Assembly: GCF_027744825.2 (NCBI RefSeq)
Contig: NC_071334.1
Span: 28,969,937 to 29,033,936, forward strand
Source of the DNA: Synchiropus splendidus
Lineage: Eukaryota; Chordata; Actinopteri; Syngnathiformes; Callionymidae
Direction of reading: 5' to 3'
Length of the DNA: 64,000 bases
Position 1 is the stretch's first letter, and each line of letters opens with the position of its first letter. The notes beneath the pieces are model-generated. The model was not told the origin of the DNA and did no database searches. It worked only from the letters and a program-made list of their open reading frames with translations. The position numbers and the translations under genes were made by a program. Positions 11,606 to 24,500 of the stretch are shown here, one piece after another.

Positions 11606-12728
11606 GTTCAGTTCCAACGTGAGACAGTGCAGTTACTGAAAATTTATTCATGACTGTAATTTATATTTTGTCGTTTTTTTTTGTCAAAACTTGTGAGAGA
11701 TTTTTGCCTTACTCACATTTTCTTTCTCTGGGAACCCTCTCAATGCACCAATTCCCGGTGCACCACAATGTGGTGTCCTAACCAAAACATCCACAATGCA
11801 GGACAGTAGGGAGTGGGCTGATTCAATGAAAATTGAAGCTTAGACAACCTCAGGATCGAAGCCAAACACGCGATTTCTACATCTTTATGCAGTACTGAGT
11901 TTGCTGATCAGTGGGACACGCCCACCCTGGTGTTTACTGTGCATCCAGGTTCAACTATGGTTTGATCGTTCAGCTGTCAAATATTAAAATGCATTGAAAC
12001 ATCTGTCTTATCACTGCATTTACTGTTTTACTAAGCATTGTTGTAGACCAGAGATGACCAATAGGTCACTCATCATAAAGTTTCTTGTGGGTTTGAAGTG
12101 AATTAGAAACCTCCCGATACTATTGGAAAAGAAATCAGGGATCACGGTACGAAATACGGATGAAATACATGCGTATATTCAATAATAATTATAATTATTG
12201 CCAAACAAAGAGGAAGTCAAGGCTCACAGTCAAGCAGACTAAACTGAGATACACGGCAAAATGGACATCAATACATAAATCTGGGATGCATTTTAATTTA
12301 AGACCTATAATCCAGGACTTACTGAGAATGACCTAGGAGGTCCTTTTGGTTTGTCAGGCTATAGGGATACGGATTGTGATCAGTGTCCTTCTCAAACAGC
12401 CCCCAGTACTGTTCTCTAGGAGCTGAGGCTGCAGGCGCTGCCAGATATGCTTGTGCCAGTGGTGCATGTGTGGAGTAAATCAAAGGCACCAGGCAAGACA
12501 GTTGCAAAGAGCCAGAGCTCCTGAACGAAAACCAGGTGTTAAATACAAAGTTCTTCAAAAACTGTGGTAGGAGAGACTAAGGGAAACTGTGAAGAAAATG
12601 AAACAGCGGATCAGAGGATTGTGAGTCATATTAATAATGCAAAAAGCTAAAAGACAAACAAAGAAAACCCCATTAAAAAAATAAATAAATAAATAAACGG
12701 TTTGGCAAATTTCATTAATCAGAATATG
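10481..12728. other. Upstream intergenic DNA of uts2r
   Basis: It contains a CA-rich patch near 10510, an A-run at about 11202-11214 and the compound microsatellite at 11517-11601. No exon or second gene is visible. More distant uts2r enhancers could lie here, but nothing in the sequence proves it. Confidence 0.4.
11517..11601. repeat. Compound microsatellite (TC)n(TA)n(TG)n
   Basis: About 13 TC units are followed by about 10 TA units and then about 19 TG units without interruption. The long reading frames over it are low-complexity artefacts. Confidence 0.97.
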
Positions 12729-13214
12729 AGTGTTAGGACCACATAAAGAAGAAGAAAAAAAGGTTAGGAAATTCATCTTGTAATACATTTGTTTTGACAA
12801 AATGAATCTTGTAAAAACATTGGTCTTATATGATAAACTAAAGCCTTATGGCATTGCATGTGGATGGAAGCACAGTACACCAACAATGACCCTTAAGTAA
12901 TTGCAAAGTACTTTATAAACACTGTGACATACAACAGTGGCTGTCCACAGCAGGTGAGAGCTGACCCTGGAACGGAAAATGGACATGTTGACTGTACATT
13001 GCCTTGGCTGGTGGGCTCAGACTCTGACGTGATGTCAGTGGTGCCAGGCAGACCATCTTAATCGCACTATGATTTTGAATCTATTACATGACTAAACAAG
13101 TTTATTACAAGATTAATGTTGTAACAAAACAAATTTACTACAAAATAACTCTTTTAACTTTCAAGATTAACCTTGTACTAAATTCTTTTTTTTTCTTCAT
13201 CTGGCCCAAGTACT
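12729..13214. mobile_element. 486-bp MITE with long imperfect terminal inverted repeats
   Basis: The left end reads AGTGTTAGGACCACATAAAG and the right end, reverse-complemented, AGTACTTGGGCCAGATGAAG. The subterminal parts are also inverted: 12772-12820 aligns with the complement of 13100-13146 (words ATTACAAGATTAAT, GT.ACAAAACAAAT). It resembles the abundant fish repeat family with 'GTATTAGGGCCACATGAAAA' ends and internal ACAAGATTAA-type words. There is no coding capacity. The superfamily is not assigned. Confidence 0.6.
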
Positions 13215-16200
13215 CCCTTCAATCAGTGTAAAAATATGCAGAAAAAACCCCCCAAAGTGTGCCCAAATCTAATTTTTTTTATTTAGCAAAAAGTTGCTTG
13301 TGTAGATCACATGGAAGAAAAGACACAAAGAAACTGACATCCAATGTTTGATGTTTGCTTGAAAAGCCTTTAATGGCTCACAACATTTGCTATTCGGGAT
13401 GGTGGCTCATCACCTTAATCCACTGTAGGTTTGTGTCAACATAAAAACGTTGCTTAAGCAAAGTCTATTTGAAAATGGTGGGTGGATCACAATGGCATGA
13501 CCGCAGTAGCTACCAAGCCAGGAAAGTGCAGGCACTTCCTTTTATGGTATCAACATTACCTGATAGCACTTGAACAAAACACAAATGATTCTCCAAATAG
13601 AAGTTTTAGGTGCCAAACATCACAATGAACCTTCAGCTCAATCTCAAACCGACTCAACTGTACGTTCCTAAAATAATGAGCAGTGTTTTCTGGCACACTA
13701 TCTTGAAAATTATGTTAATTTCAGCTGTAAAGTCAATAATATATGCAGAGACAAGTGAATGCATTCATTACTGTTCATCAGTTGTGAGGTCCATTGGCTG
13801 GACTGTGATGTGTCTTATAAGGGAAACAGCAGTGCGACCCACATCACAATTATTTTAGCAGAATTTGTTCTGTGGATTTATTTAATTGTGTACGATAAAT
13901 TCTGTCACTGCTAGAATATGACTGTGTATGCACATGGGGGTATTCCACGGACAATGTATGGCTACAGGAGGGGTCGACACCGACATAAATGTATTCACAC
14001 TCCCTGAAATAGATAATACTTTCACACAAACACTTGCTGAGGGATGTATTTTTATTGACGATTGGATTAGATGCATTCCAACACTGTGTGCCACAAATAT
14101 GATGCAAAGTGTCACAGTCTCAGGCAGATAAATACGATTTGTTTTCCCCTCACACGGTTCATTATGAAGGATCGGAACATAAAAGCTCACAAATCACAGT
14201 CTTTGGATTGAAGTGAGGGAAAAAAGGACGCAGCGTTTTGTGTGAACAGAATGGAAAGAGACAATAAAGAGGCGAGGAAATGATGAGACCACAGAGACCC
14301 GGCCAAGTGATGGATTCCAGCGCAAAGGAAGAGTATAAACAATGGGACATGACCAATGTGGAGTTTCTATGGGATTGCAGATTCAGCAGAGTGAATGCCA
14401 AGACTCTATTAAGTGCCTGAAACCGCCACCGTTTCTTAAAGTGTTGCTGTCACCCGTGTGACTTGCGATTAACCCCTGTTATTCGCTCCATGATTCTTTG
14501 AAAGTTGAATTAGTCTCATTACCAAGTGGGAATCTCAGAGGTAAGCGGAATGACAAACTGCTGGCTGCTTCATTGCGAACATGAACACAAACAACATCTG
14601 CTGTGTGACTTTGGAAACACCAAATGGTGCTCGGTACTGAATGAGATCTGTGCTGCCAGAGTGGTCAGACTCTACATGAGAAGGATATGTTTCTGCTTCA
14701 GCGGCCTCTGTGCTTAAACGTGATCTGAAAGAGTAGAAGTTTATATGCTGACGTCTATGTCAGGAACTCACAGAGGTCCAGCACTACTTTGCTTTTTCAC
14801 GGTTTTACTATCAAATCCATGTCTCTCTTACTCAACAGCGATGTGAAGGTGCTTCGGTCGCCTCCACTCAGATGACTTGATCATTAGAATGAGTGCACAT
14901 CCAACATTAATGTTGGGTCAAATATCTCTTAATAGCTTGATGTCCTCACAGGGCACTGTGAGCGCGACACAGCCTCCATTACAGCATGCCACATGAATTT
15001 TAGCAGAGTTTATAACAGATTCTGTCCTGGATGCCCATTAGATTTATTAACTTGTTCCCGGAATTACTTTAATGTTTCCCAGAGAATAATGTCCAGACAA
15101 CTGTGAAAAGTTCCAATCGATTTTTCAAGTGCAGGTCACAGACTTGGAGATGAGGTTGAGCTCCAAAATGGCTTTTTTTTATGTCTGCTGTAAAATAGTT
15201 TTCAGTGCTCACCAAACTAGTCCTCTGTTATGAATAGCTGTCAGAAACGCAAGCCACAAGAAGCCATTGAAGATCATGCCGTTCTGAATGGTTGAGTTCA
15301 CACCCCATAAAACAAATAATGCAGTTGAAGAGTGAGAGTCAGCAACCTCTGTGAGCAAACAGTCGGCCAAACCTGTGCTATTGTGAGACATTTGGAATCT
15401 AAAATAATCTGACCATTTGAATGAGTATCTTGGAGAGCCATTGCTCTCTGAAGACTTTTCAGTTGACCGGCTCACTGCAGAACTCGAAGACATTTTGGAA
15501 ATACAATCTAATTGAAAATGAATGTAGTGGGGAGTTTGATCCCTATTTTCTTGTTAAAGTTAACAATCTAATTTTGTACCATAGTCTCTCATACTTGAGC
15601 AACACTGCAACCCGCAGCTCCAAGTGGACTGCAGTGCTTTTATGTAAAATAATAACCTGCAATGGACAGAAGAATCCTTACAAAGGAAATACATTTCATC
15701 AAGAAAATAAAAATAATATCACAACATCACCGCTGAAAAACCTGCTTTGGCCACAGGGGTGAGTCATGGGTTCTACTCCTGGTTTTCTTTAAAAACACAG
15801 AGGTCTTTACACTTTTCAGACAAACACTTTACAACACGATATCTTCAAGTTCTTGCATGATACATGTCTATATTTACTTGGAAAAACAAATGTAAGCATT
15901 TCAATAACATTTTCAGGAAATTATGAACATCAACGAGAGCTTAAAAGCAGATAAAATATCTGATTATAATACGTTATAAATGTTATATTATGTTAATGTT
16001 CGGCAATAAAGTTGGGTAAAAACCACAATATGTGTGTATGTGTACAACTGCGCCAGTGCTTACTGGTCTTAGTCAATGTTTACCTCGATGAAATGGAGTG
16101 TTGTGCCTGCTTGAAAGACGCCTCTGCTGCACCCACAGCCTTGGTAAATTTCAATGCTTCAGGGAAAAGTATTTCTCAGATGTTGATGGTCATATTGACT

Positions 16201-19200
16201 GAATAATCAATAGCTTCCCGCTCACAGTGACAGCACGCTGGTTCAAATGTCCCTTGTCCCCGCTGAGTTCAATATTCTTTACTTTGGTGTCATTCTGCTC
16301 GATCACAATCCGGCTCAACTCATTCCTCTGCTTCTGCTGCACAGTGTTTGTTTTGTTTTTTTGTTGTTGAAAGAACCGGGAGCTGAACTGTGTTATTTTT
16401 TGTATTCACCTTTGCCCTTGACAAAAGATAAAAAAACAAGTTCACCAGCCTAACCTGTTAGAAGGTTAGGTTGAAATAAATATATAACTTCAACCGCCTG
16501 AATCCTGATTTTCCCACTTCAGAGGGCGACTGAAAGTTGAAACTATGATGTAAAGTTGAGAGAAGGGTTTGTTATTCCTATCAGAGCGAACAACCGAAGC
16601 ATCTCCTCCCACTGCCTTCTTAGAGGACCATCTTTCATACTCAGTGTGGGAACAGTGAGAGAGCCTCTAGCAGGAGGAGCAGCGGATTAACGTTGAACTG
16701 AAATAGAAATATAATCGTTCCACTTCGGGCTTTCTGTCCAAGATATTAATACATTTGGAAAAAAGAAAGTACCGGGAAGTTCTTTCAAAATGCTGCACAA
16801 CTATTCATATTTCTTTATCATTTATATTGAGACCGAGAGAGAAGCTAATAAGATGTCTGACTCAGAGCAGGTCAGAGAGTTGCTTTATCTTGTGCTTCGC
16901 AAACCTCATTTATAATTTGTATGGAAAGAGTTCAGTGCTGCCCAGTTCCAGACATGGATTTGAAGAAATCAGTCGTAGGAGTTCCATTAGTCCATTGTCA
17001 CCTCAAAAAAGAATCATGGACCAAAACGGCCGCTTCACAGCTTCAGCTGTGCTTATTTGCCAAATGACTTCAAAACAGTACCGAGGTGAACACACACCAC
17101 AGACACCCTCTAAAGGGCACACATGAAACAATGCACTGACATGGACACAGTCTGGATTTGGAGCCACAACAAGCCTTTCCTTGTTCTTATTCAGCCCTGA
17201 GGTCAGAGGAGGTTTGTCATCTGGCAACTTCTATCAGAGGTCACCACAGCGAGTCACCCTCCTCCAGGTGGAACGTCATCTTCCTTTGCCTCTGTCCACT
17301 AGTCTGAAACTATCTTGTGGCAAATGGAGTACAGCTGGTGTGTGTTGTCATGTTTTTTGTTGATCTTTGAACACTTTTTAAAATAACTATATCTCTATTA
17401 TAGTATATAGTATAGCTATAGTAACTATATATCTATCTGTAACTATTGAAATATTCCCATTATGAAATGCATAGCATACCAAAATATTAAAAAAAATAAA
17501 ACACTTCATTTACATCATGTTTGTGTTTTTCATTCTTGCTATAGTTTGACTTATCTTGCAAATAACATTTTTTTTTGTCCTCTGGATCATATAAATGAAT
17601 AATTGATTATTTATTTACTGATTGATTCTGCCACGTTTACTAATGTTTATTTCCTATTTGTGGGTCTCATTTTAAAAGCATCAATAGTATGGTCTTGAAG
17701 AGATAAATGAATTATTAATCGATGCAAATAACACCGATTATTCATGTAACACCATTTTCTGTAGAGTAATTCCAGGAGCACCACATGATACAATGTCATG
17801 TTGTCAAGACAAACCATGATGAGGGAGACTGAATTGGAAAATGTCATAAAAAAGAAATACAATCTAAACTTAAAATGGACAGAATATAGTCATACTCCTG
17901 TCAAATATTAAAATGTGATCAATCCTGATTAATTCATTGTAAACCTTGGATTATTTTTTTTTACATTGAGCCCCACATCTCCTGTCTGCTCTTTTTTTTC
18001 TGTCCTGTTTTGTTCCTTTTGTTTCATTCCTTCAGTGGTCGTGGCGGGTCGCACTCTGCAGTGATCCACGGTCGACTCCTAATGAATAGTTGCACGACTG
18101 AATGCCAAAGCCACGTACAGCAGTTTTTTTTCCCCTCTGTATTTTTGTTTCTTGTATGATAGTGTTTTTTTTCCACCTGTTGATTGTGTGTAAGAGTCTA
18201 GCCAGCATGCACACATTTTTTTTTCCAGAGCAGCTCCCGTACATTTTGTGTTCGGGATCATTTGCCTGCTGTAGTTTGAACTTTAAAGACTTCATTCCCT
18301 CCATCCTGGATCATTGCAGAATTTGTTTGGGATATGTGTTATGTCACTGAATTTAGTTATTTATTTTTAAGGCTTAGGTGTCTCTGCTTCCGCTCCTGGT
18401 TCCCTCCTTCCGTGCGGCCGTGACAGTTTATCTTCTAAATGAGACATGTATGTGTTTGAAACCCCTCAGACTATTCTTACTCCCGACTAAAGTGCTCTCT
18501 TCGTGGGGTATCAGCGTGCCCTCTCACTTACAGGTGCACCTGTGGCAACACGACAGCAGACATCAATCTCCTACATGACACTGACTCGTGACTGTCATTC
18601 TAAAAGGTGACTTGTTATTCAGTTAAGAAATTAAGCAAAATAGTCTTTTTCTTTTTTTCCCCTCCATTAAGCACCGGATAAAATGCATTTTCACATGGTA
18701 ATGATGTTCCCATCTGAGACGTGTCACTCTGTTCTGGCACACTTTGTTATGGCTCATTTAAAATTGTGAGTCCTTTTTAAGATTTTAATTAAAACATGAA
18801 TGGCATGTTTTAATGACCACACTGTCCTCTCATGTGTATTACTATCAGGAATCATGATGTTCTACGGAAGGGAAACTAAAATAGAGTTTAGTTCACTGAT
18901 GGTTAGGGTTATTTTTTTGTCTGATGCATATTAAATGTTTCGAAGACACGTTTAAATTTGACCTGAGACACCACAAATGCATTGGCAGGAGCCGGTTTGA
19001 GTCACGTGCCTGATGCCCGAATTCATACTTACATCTGCACAGAACACAACAAAAATCAAAGAGAAGCAGAATATCGACAGTTTAACTGAGAACTGCTTTC
19101 TTCTCTGTTCAGTGACTGCTTCCATTTTGCAAGTCAAGGCAAACAGAAGCAGGTTTAGGACTGCGTTGCCGGGTGGCAACTGCTGAAGGTCAGAGTGAAG

Positions 19201-21422
19201 TTGATGCGCTGAGATGAATCATTTTGGACATGCAGAGCAATAAGGTTGTGCATGTGGTACCTGATTTCAGGAAAGTATGATATTAAAAAGCATTCACAAG
19301 AACCTTCTATAGAGAGTTGAAGATCCCATGGGTTTAGTTGCATGCATCACCAACACTTTCCACCTTAAAAAGTGGCAGCGCTGACTCCTCGGCTTAGTGA
19401 GAGAGCCATCAAACCTTGTTTGTTTAAAAGGGCATATCCAGGTCGAAGGATAAATTGAGGTGGTTTAAAGCCTGTTGGAAAAAGGGGCCATCAAAGCATG
19501 ACCTCTGGCCTCTCAGTGATAATGTGCCACCCTGCTGGAATACAGAATATATATTCATCAAAAAAGCCGTTGAAGCGTGGAGGAGAAAGTTTTGTTTAAT
19601 TTACACCTCAAAGTTAAATATTTACCGCACTGTTTAACTGTTATGAAACCAGCAGTTTCTGCAGCAACACTCACCTTTATTTTTATCATTGATTGAAAAA
19701 AAATCACTCATGTAATGGGACACATTGAAGTTAGGAGAGTTGGATTTTATAGCTTACTTGCCCTTGAAGTCATCTTTACTGTCATGGCTTCTGTCCTCCC
19801 CTCCACAGCTTTTACAGCATTGAACCAGTTATATCACATCTAATCTTTGGGTAGAAGCCAATGCAATGTTTGAAAATATAATAATGAACACATCAATATA
19901 ATATTTTCATGTAGGGAAATATTTTGTAAACATGACGGATTAAAAATGACAGTGGTTGGTGTATATTTTTGAGACATGAGTTTTCATGTGAGAATAAGGG
20001 CAAAATAATGACAAACCAACTGTAAATTTAAGAGCTCAATGTATTTGACAAGAGTTCTGACTGAACCAAATGTATTCTGTCAGGTTGTCCTCTGCTGCTT
20101 ACTGATATAGCTTGCATTAATTTAAAAACCAAATAAAAAAGTCTTTGCTATGGAAATCTATAGGAACTTTCTTTCTGCTTTGAGGCTTTTCTTTCCTCCT
20201 CAGATACCAAAAAACAGCAAGAAATAAAATAAATATATTACAAAAAAATGACCTCCCTAAAACAAACAAACAAACATAACAGTTGGCAATAACATAAAGA
20301 GAAAAAAGCACCGTCCAGAAGATCATTTCCACCCAATTTTCACCCATTGACATTACCTTTCATTTCAGTCTCATTTGTGAATAGTTATTGTTCTACAATG
20401 AGATCAATAGTTGCTGCATGCCTGGGATAGAGTTTCACTGAAGTGGTTGAATTGCTGTCAGAACTTAAAAATATGAAAATAGATTCTGAAAATAAATAAA
20501 TTGAAAAACAGTTCTTTATTCAGCCTCTTGTTTGTGGCCTCTAGGCATCAGGTTGGCTGCTACTGTTAACTGTTCCAAAGGATGTCAGGAACATATTTTG
20601 GGTGTTGCAATGCTGTTTCTCAATTCTGCATTCATTTCATGTTTTAAACTAAGCCAGAGCCAGTCACTTTATGAACTTGGGATAAACCACACAGCACAGA
20701 GCTGGCACTGTCACATTTGTTTGAGCCATATGCTGTTGAGATTCCAGTCATGTGTTGTCTTAAAGCAGACGCTTGTGATGGCAGATTCTCTTTTATAATG
20801 AAACAGAAAGAGAATGAAAGCTCACTTCAGTGAAATATTGATTCTTTCAAGGTACATGTTCACATGTCAAGATGTACAATGTAGCTTGCATTTGACAATC
20901 CATGTATTATGGCTGCACTTTTCACCCAAGATGTATTCTATATTGAAAAAAATAAAACCTGATGTAATTCAGTAGTTCAGGTACGAGACCTGAAGTAAAA
21001 AACAATTGTCAACATTGATAGTTTTTCGTACCCTTCAAATCAAATTCTACAGTGTTAGAGGAGATTAAAATTAACATTCATTTACATATGTTTGTGTCTC
21101 AATAGATTTATATATTTATGTAACAAACGAAAAGGTCATGAATTGAATCTGTCTGGCAGCGTTTCAGTCGATTGATGGCCAAAGAATCTCACAGAAAAAG
21201 GGGAAATCACAATTTTCCATACATGCATCCATACATCCATTTAAACAACAAAATATTGCTTATTTTACATCAATTTGACAATAAATCACAATGGTGGCTA
21301 TATTCAAGTTTTTACATCACCTTATTTAAACTAAAGCTCTTTTAATGTCTTGAAAATATTTGGATAAGAATTTTAAGTGCATTCAGAGTAGTGGAAACCC
21401 TGGCCATTGTGTAGTGAAAAAC
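13215..21422. other. About 8 kb of intergenic DNA without recognisable genes
   Basis: I saw no coding exon, RNA gene or clear mobile element here. The sequence is AT-rich with T-runs and scattered short ORFs of random character. Parts such as 14400-14720 and 18660-18830 look compositionally ordinary but repeat-free, so they are candidates for conserved non-coding sequence. This cannot be judged from one genome. Confidence 0.4.
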
Positions 21423-21472
21423 ATCCCTGAACCAAAGCAGACAGATGCTTTTGTTTGCTTTGGTTCAGGGAT
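21423..21472. repeat. Perfect 17-bp inverted repeat (hairpin 1)
   Basis: The arm ATCCCTGAACCAAAGCA at 21423-21439 is exactly complementary to 21456-21472. The pairing extends inward with one mismatch (GACA with TGTT). The stem-loop is about 50 nt. Confidence 0.85.
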
Positions 21473-21546
21473 TCCTCCATGTTTGTTGTTGTTGTTATCA
21501 TCCGAGCTGCGACGTGTCTTGTGCACACGTGTGATGTAGTGTGATG

Positions 21547-21583
21547 CAACTAGTGGTAGGACTCTAAGTCCTACCACTAGTTG
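21547..21583. repeat. Near-perfect 37-bp palindrome (hairpin 2)
   Basis: The arm CAACTAGTGGTAGGACT at 21547-21563 and its exact complement at 21567-21583 are separated by only three bases (CTA). It lies 75 bp after hairpin 1. The arm sequences of the two hairpins are unrelated. Confidence 0.9.
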
Positions 21584-24500
21584 ATATATAAAGTACACAA
21601 TAGTCATAAAGAATAACCGTCTGTAGATAAACAACCAACAAATCATTGTTACCTTTCTCTGCTGTTACTGTAACAGGCAGCTACAGTATAGATTCCGGCG
21701 GATACCCATGATGATTGTTGCATTTATTGGTTGGTAAGTGTCAATGTAACTGAAGAGCGAGGGGGTCATTGTGTCTGGTACTTTAATGAGAGTTTACGGT
21801 GCAAAGTCTAAGTCAATGAGTGTTTAGCCTGGTTACTGCTTGCTTGCAGAATATTTTTAAGTCATGTTCATACATGTTCAACACAGAATAATTTCAGGAG
21901 CATCGCCTTCTTCAGCTGGACAAATCCCTCACACTGCACTTTGTCCATTCCTCACTCATGAAGAGCTTGGCACAGGGGCAGGCAAACCGGTCCTCAAAGA
22001 TTTTTGTTCCAACCGATCATGCACAGGCAGTTTAAGCAATGAGGTTTCAGATGAAATAAGCAACACCAGACAGTCAACAAAGACAGTGTTCACTTGATGG
22101 GCCCTTTGTGGAACAGCACTTAGATATGAAATCCCGGATTCCTTTGATAAAATGCCGCAGTTCTCCTTGATCTGTCACAGGGTTAATCCCAATTCTCCTG
22201 CCAGGTTCTAGTTGAGCCTTAGTTTGGAAGAAAGCAGTTGGAGCGTGTCTCCATTGATTCCCCTGACCATCTTCACTGACCTCTGTGTCAGGCAGCACCG
22301 TGCATAAAACACTTGACACAGACTTGGCAGCTAGCAGGAATCAAATAAAGACAGTCGGACAGTTTGTCGGGCGTGATGATGCCTCTCATTAGGAAGAGTG
22401 GGAGGTGACAGATTTGCACTATCGACTCTTGTTGGAACCGCACATCTGGAATTAGCAGGAGGATCAAGACGTAGCTAAGTGAAAGCGGCCACAGCAGGCT
22501 CAATAAGGTCCCCTTAGAGATGAAAGATTGACAGACCTGTAGCGCGTGCAGTGGGGTAGTGGCTGAAATGTTCTGTCAAGTCGCTGGCTTCTCATGTCGT
22601 ATTCACCTTCATCTCTCATTCAGCCAGTCCAGTAAATTCATCGCCAAATATTCAGCACTTACAAAAGCATATGCTGATGAGCTCCCTGGACACTTCAATT
22701 TAAAGTTTGACAACTGCCCAGAAAGCAATTAAGAAGTGAAGGCTTTTCACTCCTCACGCTGGATAACAAAATCTAGTGGAGAAATTCGAAGGCACACGGG
22801 TAAAATTGACGAGAAAAATAAAGCAACATGTAAACAGGGTTGCAGTCACCGGGCTGCAATTATAACAGAAGAGGGTTCTGGAGAAACTGCGAGAGAAAGA
22901 GGAGATTTTTGTGGCTTTTCTGGCTGAATATTAGTTTTGTTAAGGTTGCTGAAAAACATCCCAATTATCAATAATGATCACCGAAATACAGGCACAACAT
23001 CATCTTTTGCTTCGAATGACTGATGAAACACTTTTTCAAGGTAAAAAAATAATAATGATAACAAAAAACAGACACTTTTAGACTGTGTACACTGCAATAA
23101 TGGCATTCATGATTGTTCTCGCCAAAAATGATAAGTGATGATGTAGCTTTTTAAGTCATCAATTGTTTTATTAATTTGCAAGGAAACTTGAAAATGGCCC
23201 AAATCCTTTGTACCTGCACACAACCTCTTTTGACTGTCTGGATTCTTCATTTCTATCTACTGCTCAACCAAACTTTAAATTTTCCCCAAGTTGTTTTGAT
23301 GATCTATAGAGTTGTCAGTAAACCATTGTGTGTTTTTAAGGAATCTATCCTCTCAGGTGTGGGCGACATCGAAGCAAATATTTTTTTTAAAATAGTCATA
23401 GAAAGTAACCAGAGATGACAATATACATAACAATGTCAAACTTATACTTGCAAAGGGAACTCTAGAAACATCTATCAATCATCAGGTCTGAAATCAGCAC
23501 TGCATGTTTCAGAATGACTGAAAGGGGAAAACTTCACCATTAACTGAATAGGTGACAAAAAAAAACACTGTGCTTTTTAGTTACGGGAGATAAATCTGTC
23601 TCTAGTCTGCAGCTGACTTGAGTTCCGCCAGCAATTGAATTCAGTGTCCTTTTCTTCATTCTTCTGTTAATAAAATGGCGAAAACCATGATGTTCATCTC
23701 CACCTCCATGATGCATTATGCGCCACCTGTCTGTTCAGATGTTTCCACTTGGTTTAAATACGTTGATCACATAAGAGTTCATCTTTAAAAAGACATATTT
23801 TTTCTGATGGCCTGGCATGGAGCGGGAAACCTGTAGAACAATAAAGACAGAGGCACAGCTTTTTTTCATTTTTTTTCTTTTATTTTTTGTCCCTGTCTAT
23901 CTTTCTAACATCATGTTTCAGCAGCGTGGAATATCTTCTTTTCTCAGAAATTCTCAGAATAACAGTCTCTATTGTCGGAAGAATCAAAACGGACAGGGAG
24001 TTATCGTCTCCTGTAATTGATGTGCAAATGTGCTATTCCCTTGATTGAATTTCTTTGAAAATAAGCACTGCTATTGCACGTCATTGGGGACGGCTTTTGA
24101 ACAGGCATTACCTGCTGTACCACTCTCTCACAGTGGAAATTGGGGTCTCGAACTTTTCTCTCCTTCTAATTTCCTCCTCTTTGCTCTTACCCGCTGAGAC
24201 TTGTGTGCCAGACCCAACTGCACTGAATCTGGAATAACATTTATAAATGTGCGAATTAGCATGACTCCTGAACCAAAGAGAGTTATATTGTTGGACATGA
24301 AGCTCAAGCTTCATCTAGGGGCACGTTTAAAACCTGCTCTTGCTGAATTGCAATTATTTTCTCACGCATCTCAGCCCGTCCAGCTGCTTCAGAACTGCTG
24401 ATACAGAGATGTATGTGCCTGGTGCTGGGAAACGTCAAATGGAAAATATGTTTTTTTTTTTCATTTAAAATAGCAACAATTGGAATTATTTAACAAATGA

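Noticed and set aside
16225..16260. Possible tRNA-derived SINE head (GGTTCAAATGTCCC)
   Set aside because: Only a weak B-box-like word; no A-box at the right spacing and no second copy in the window.
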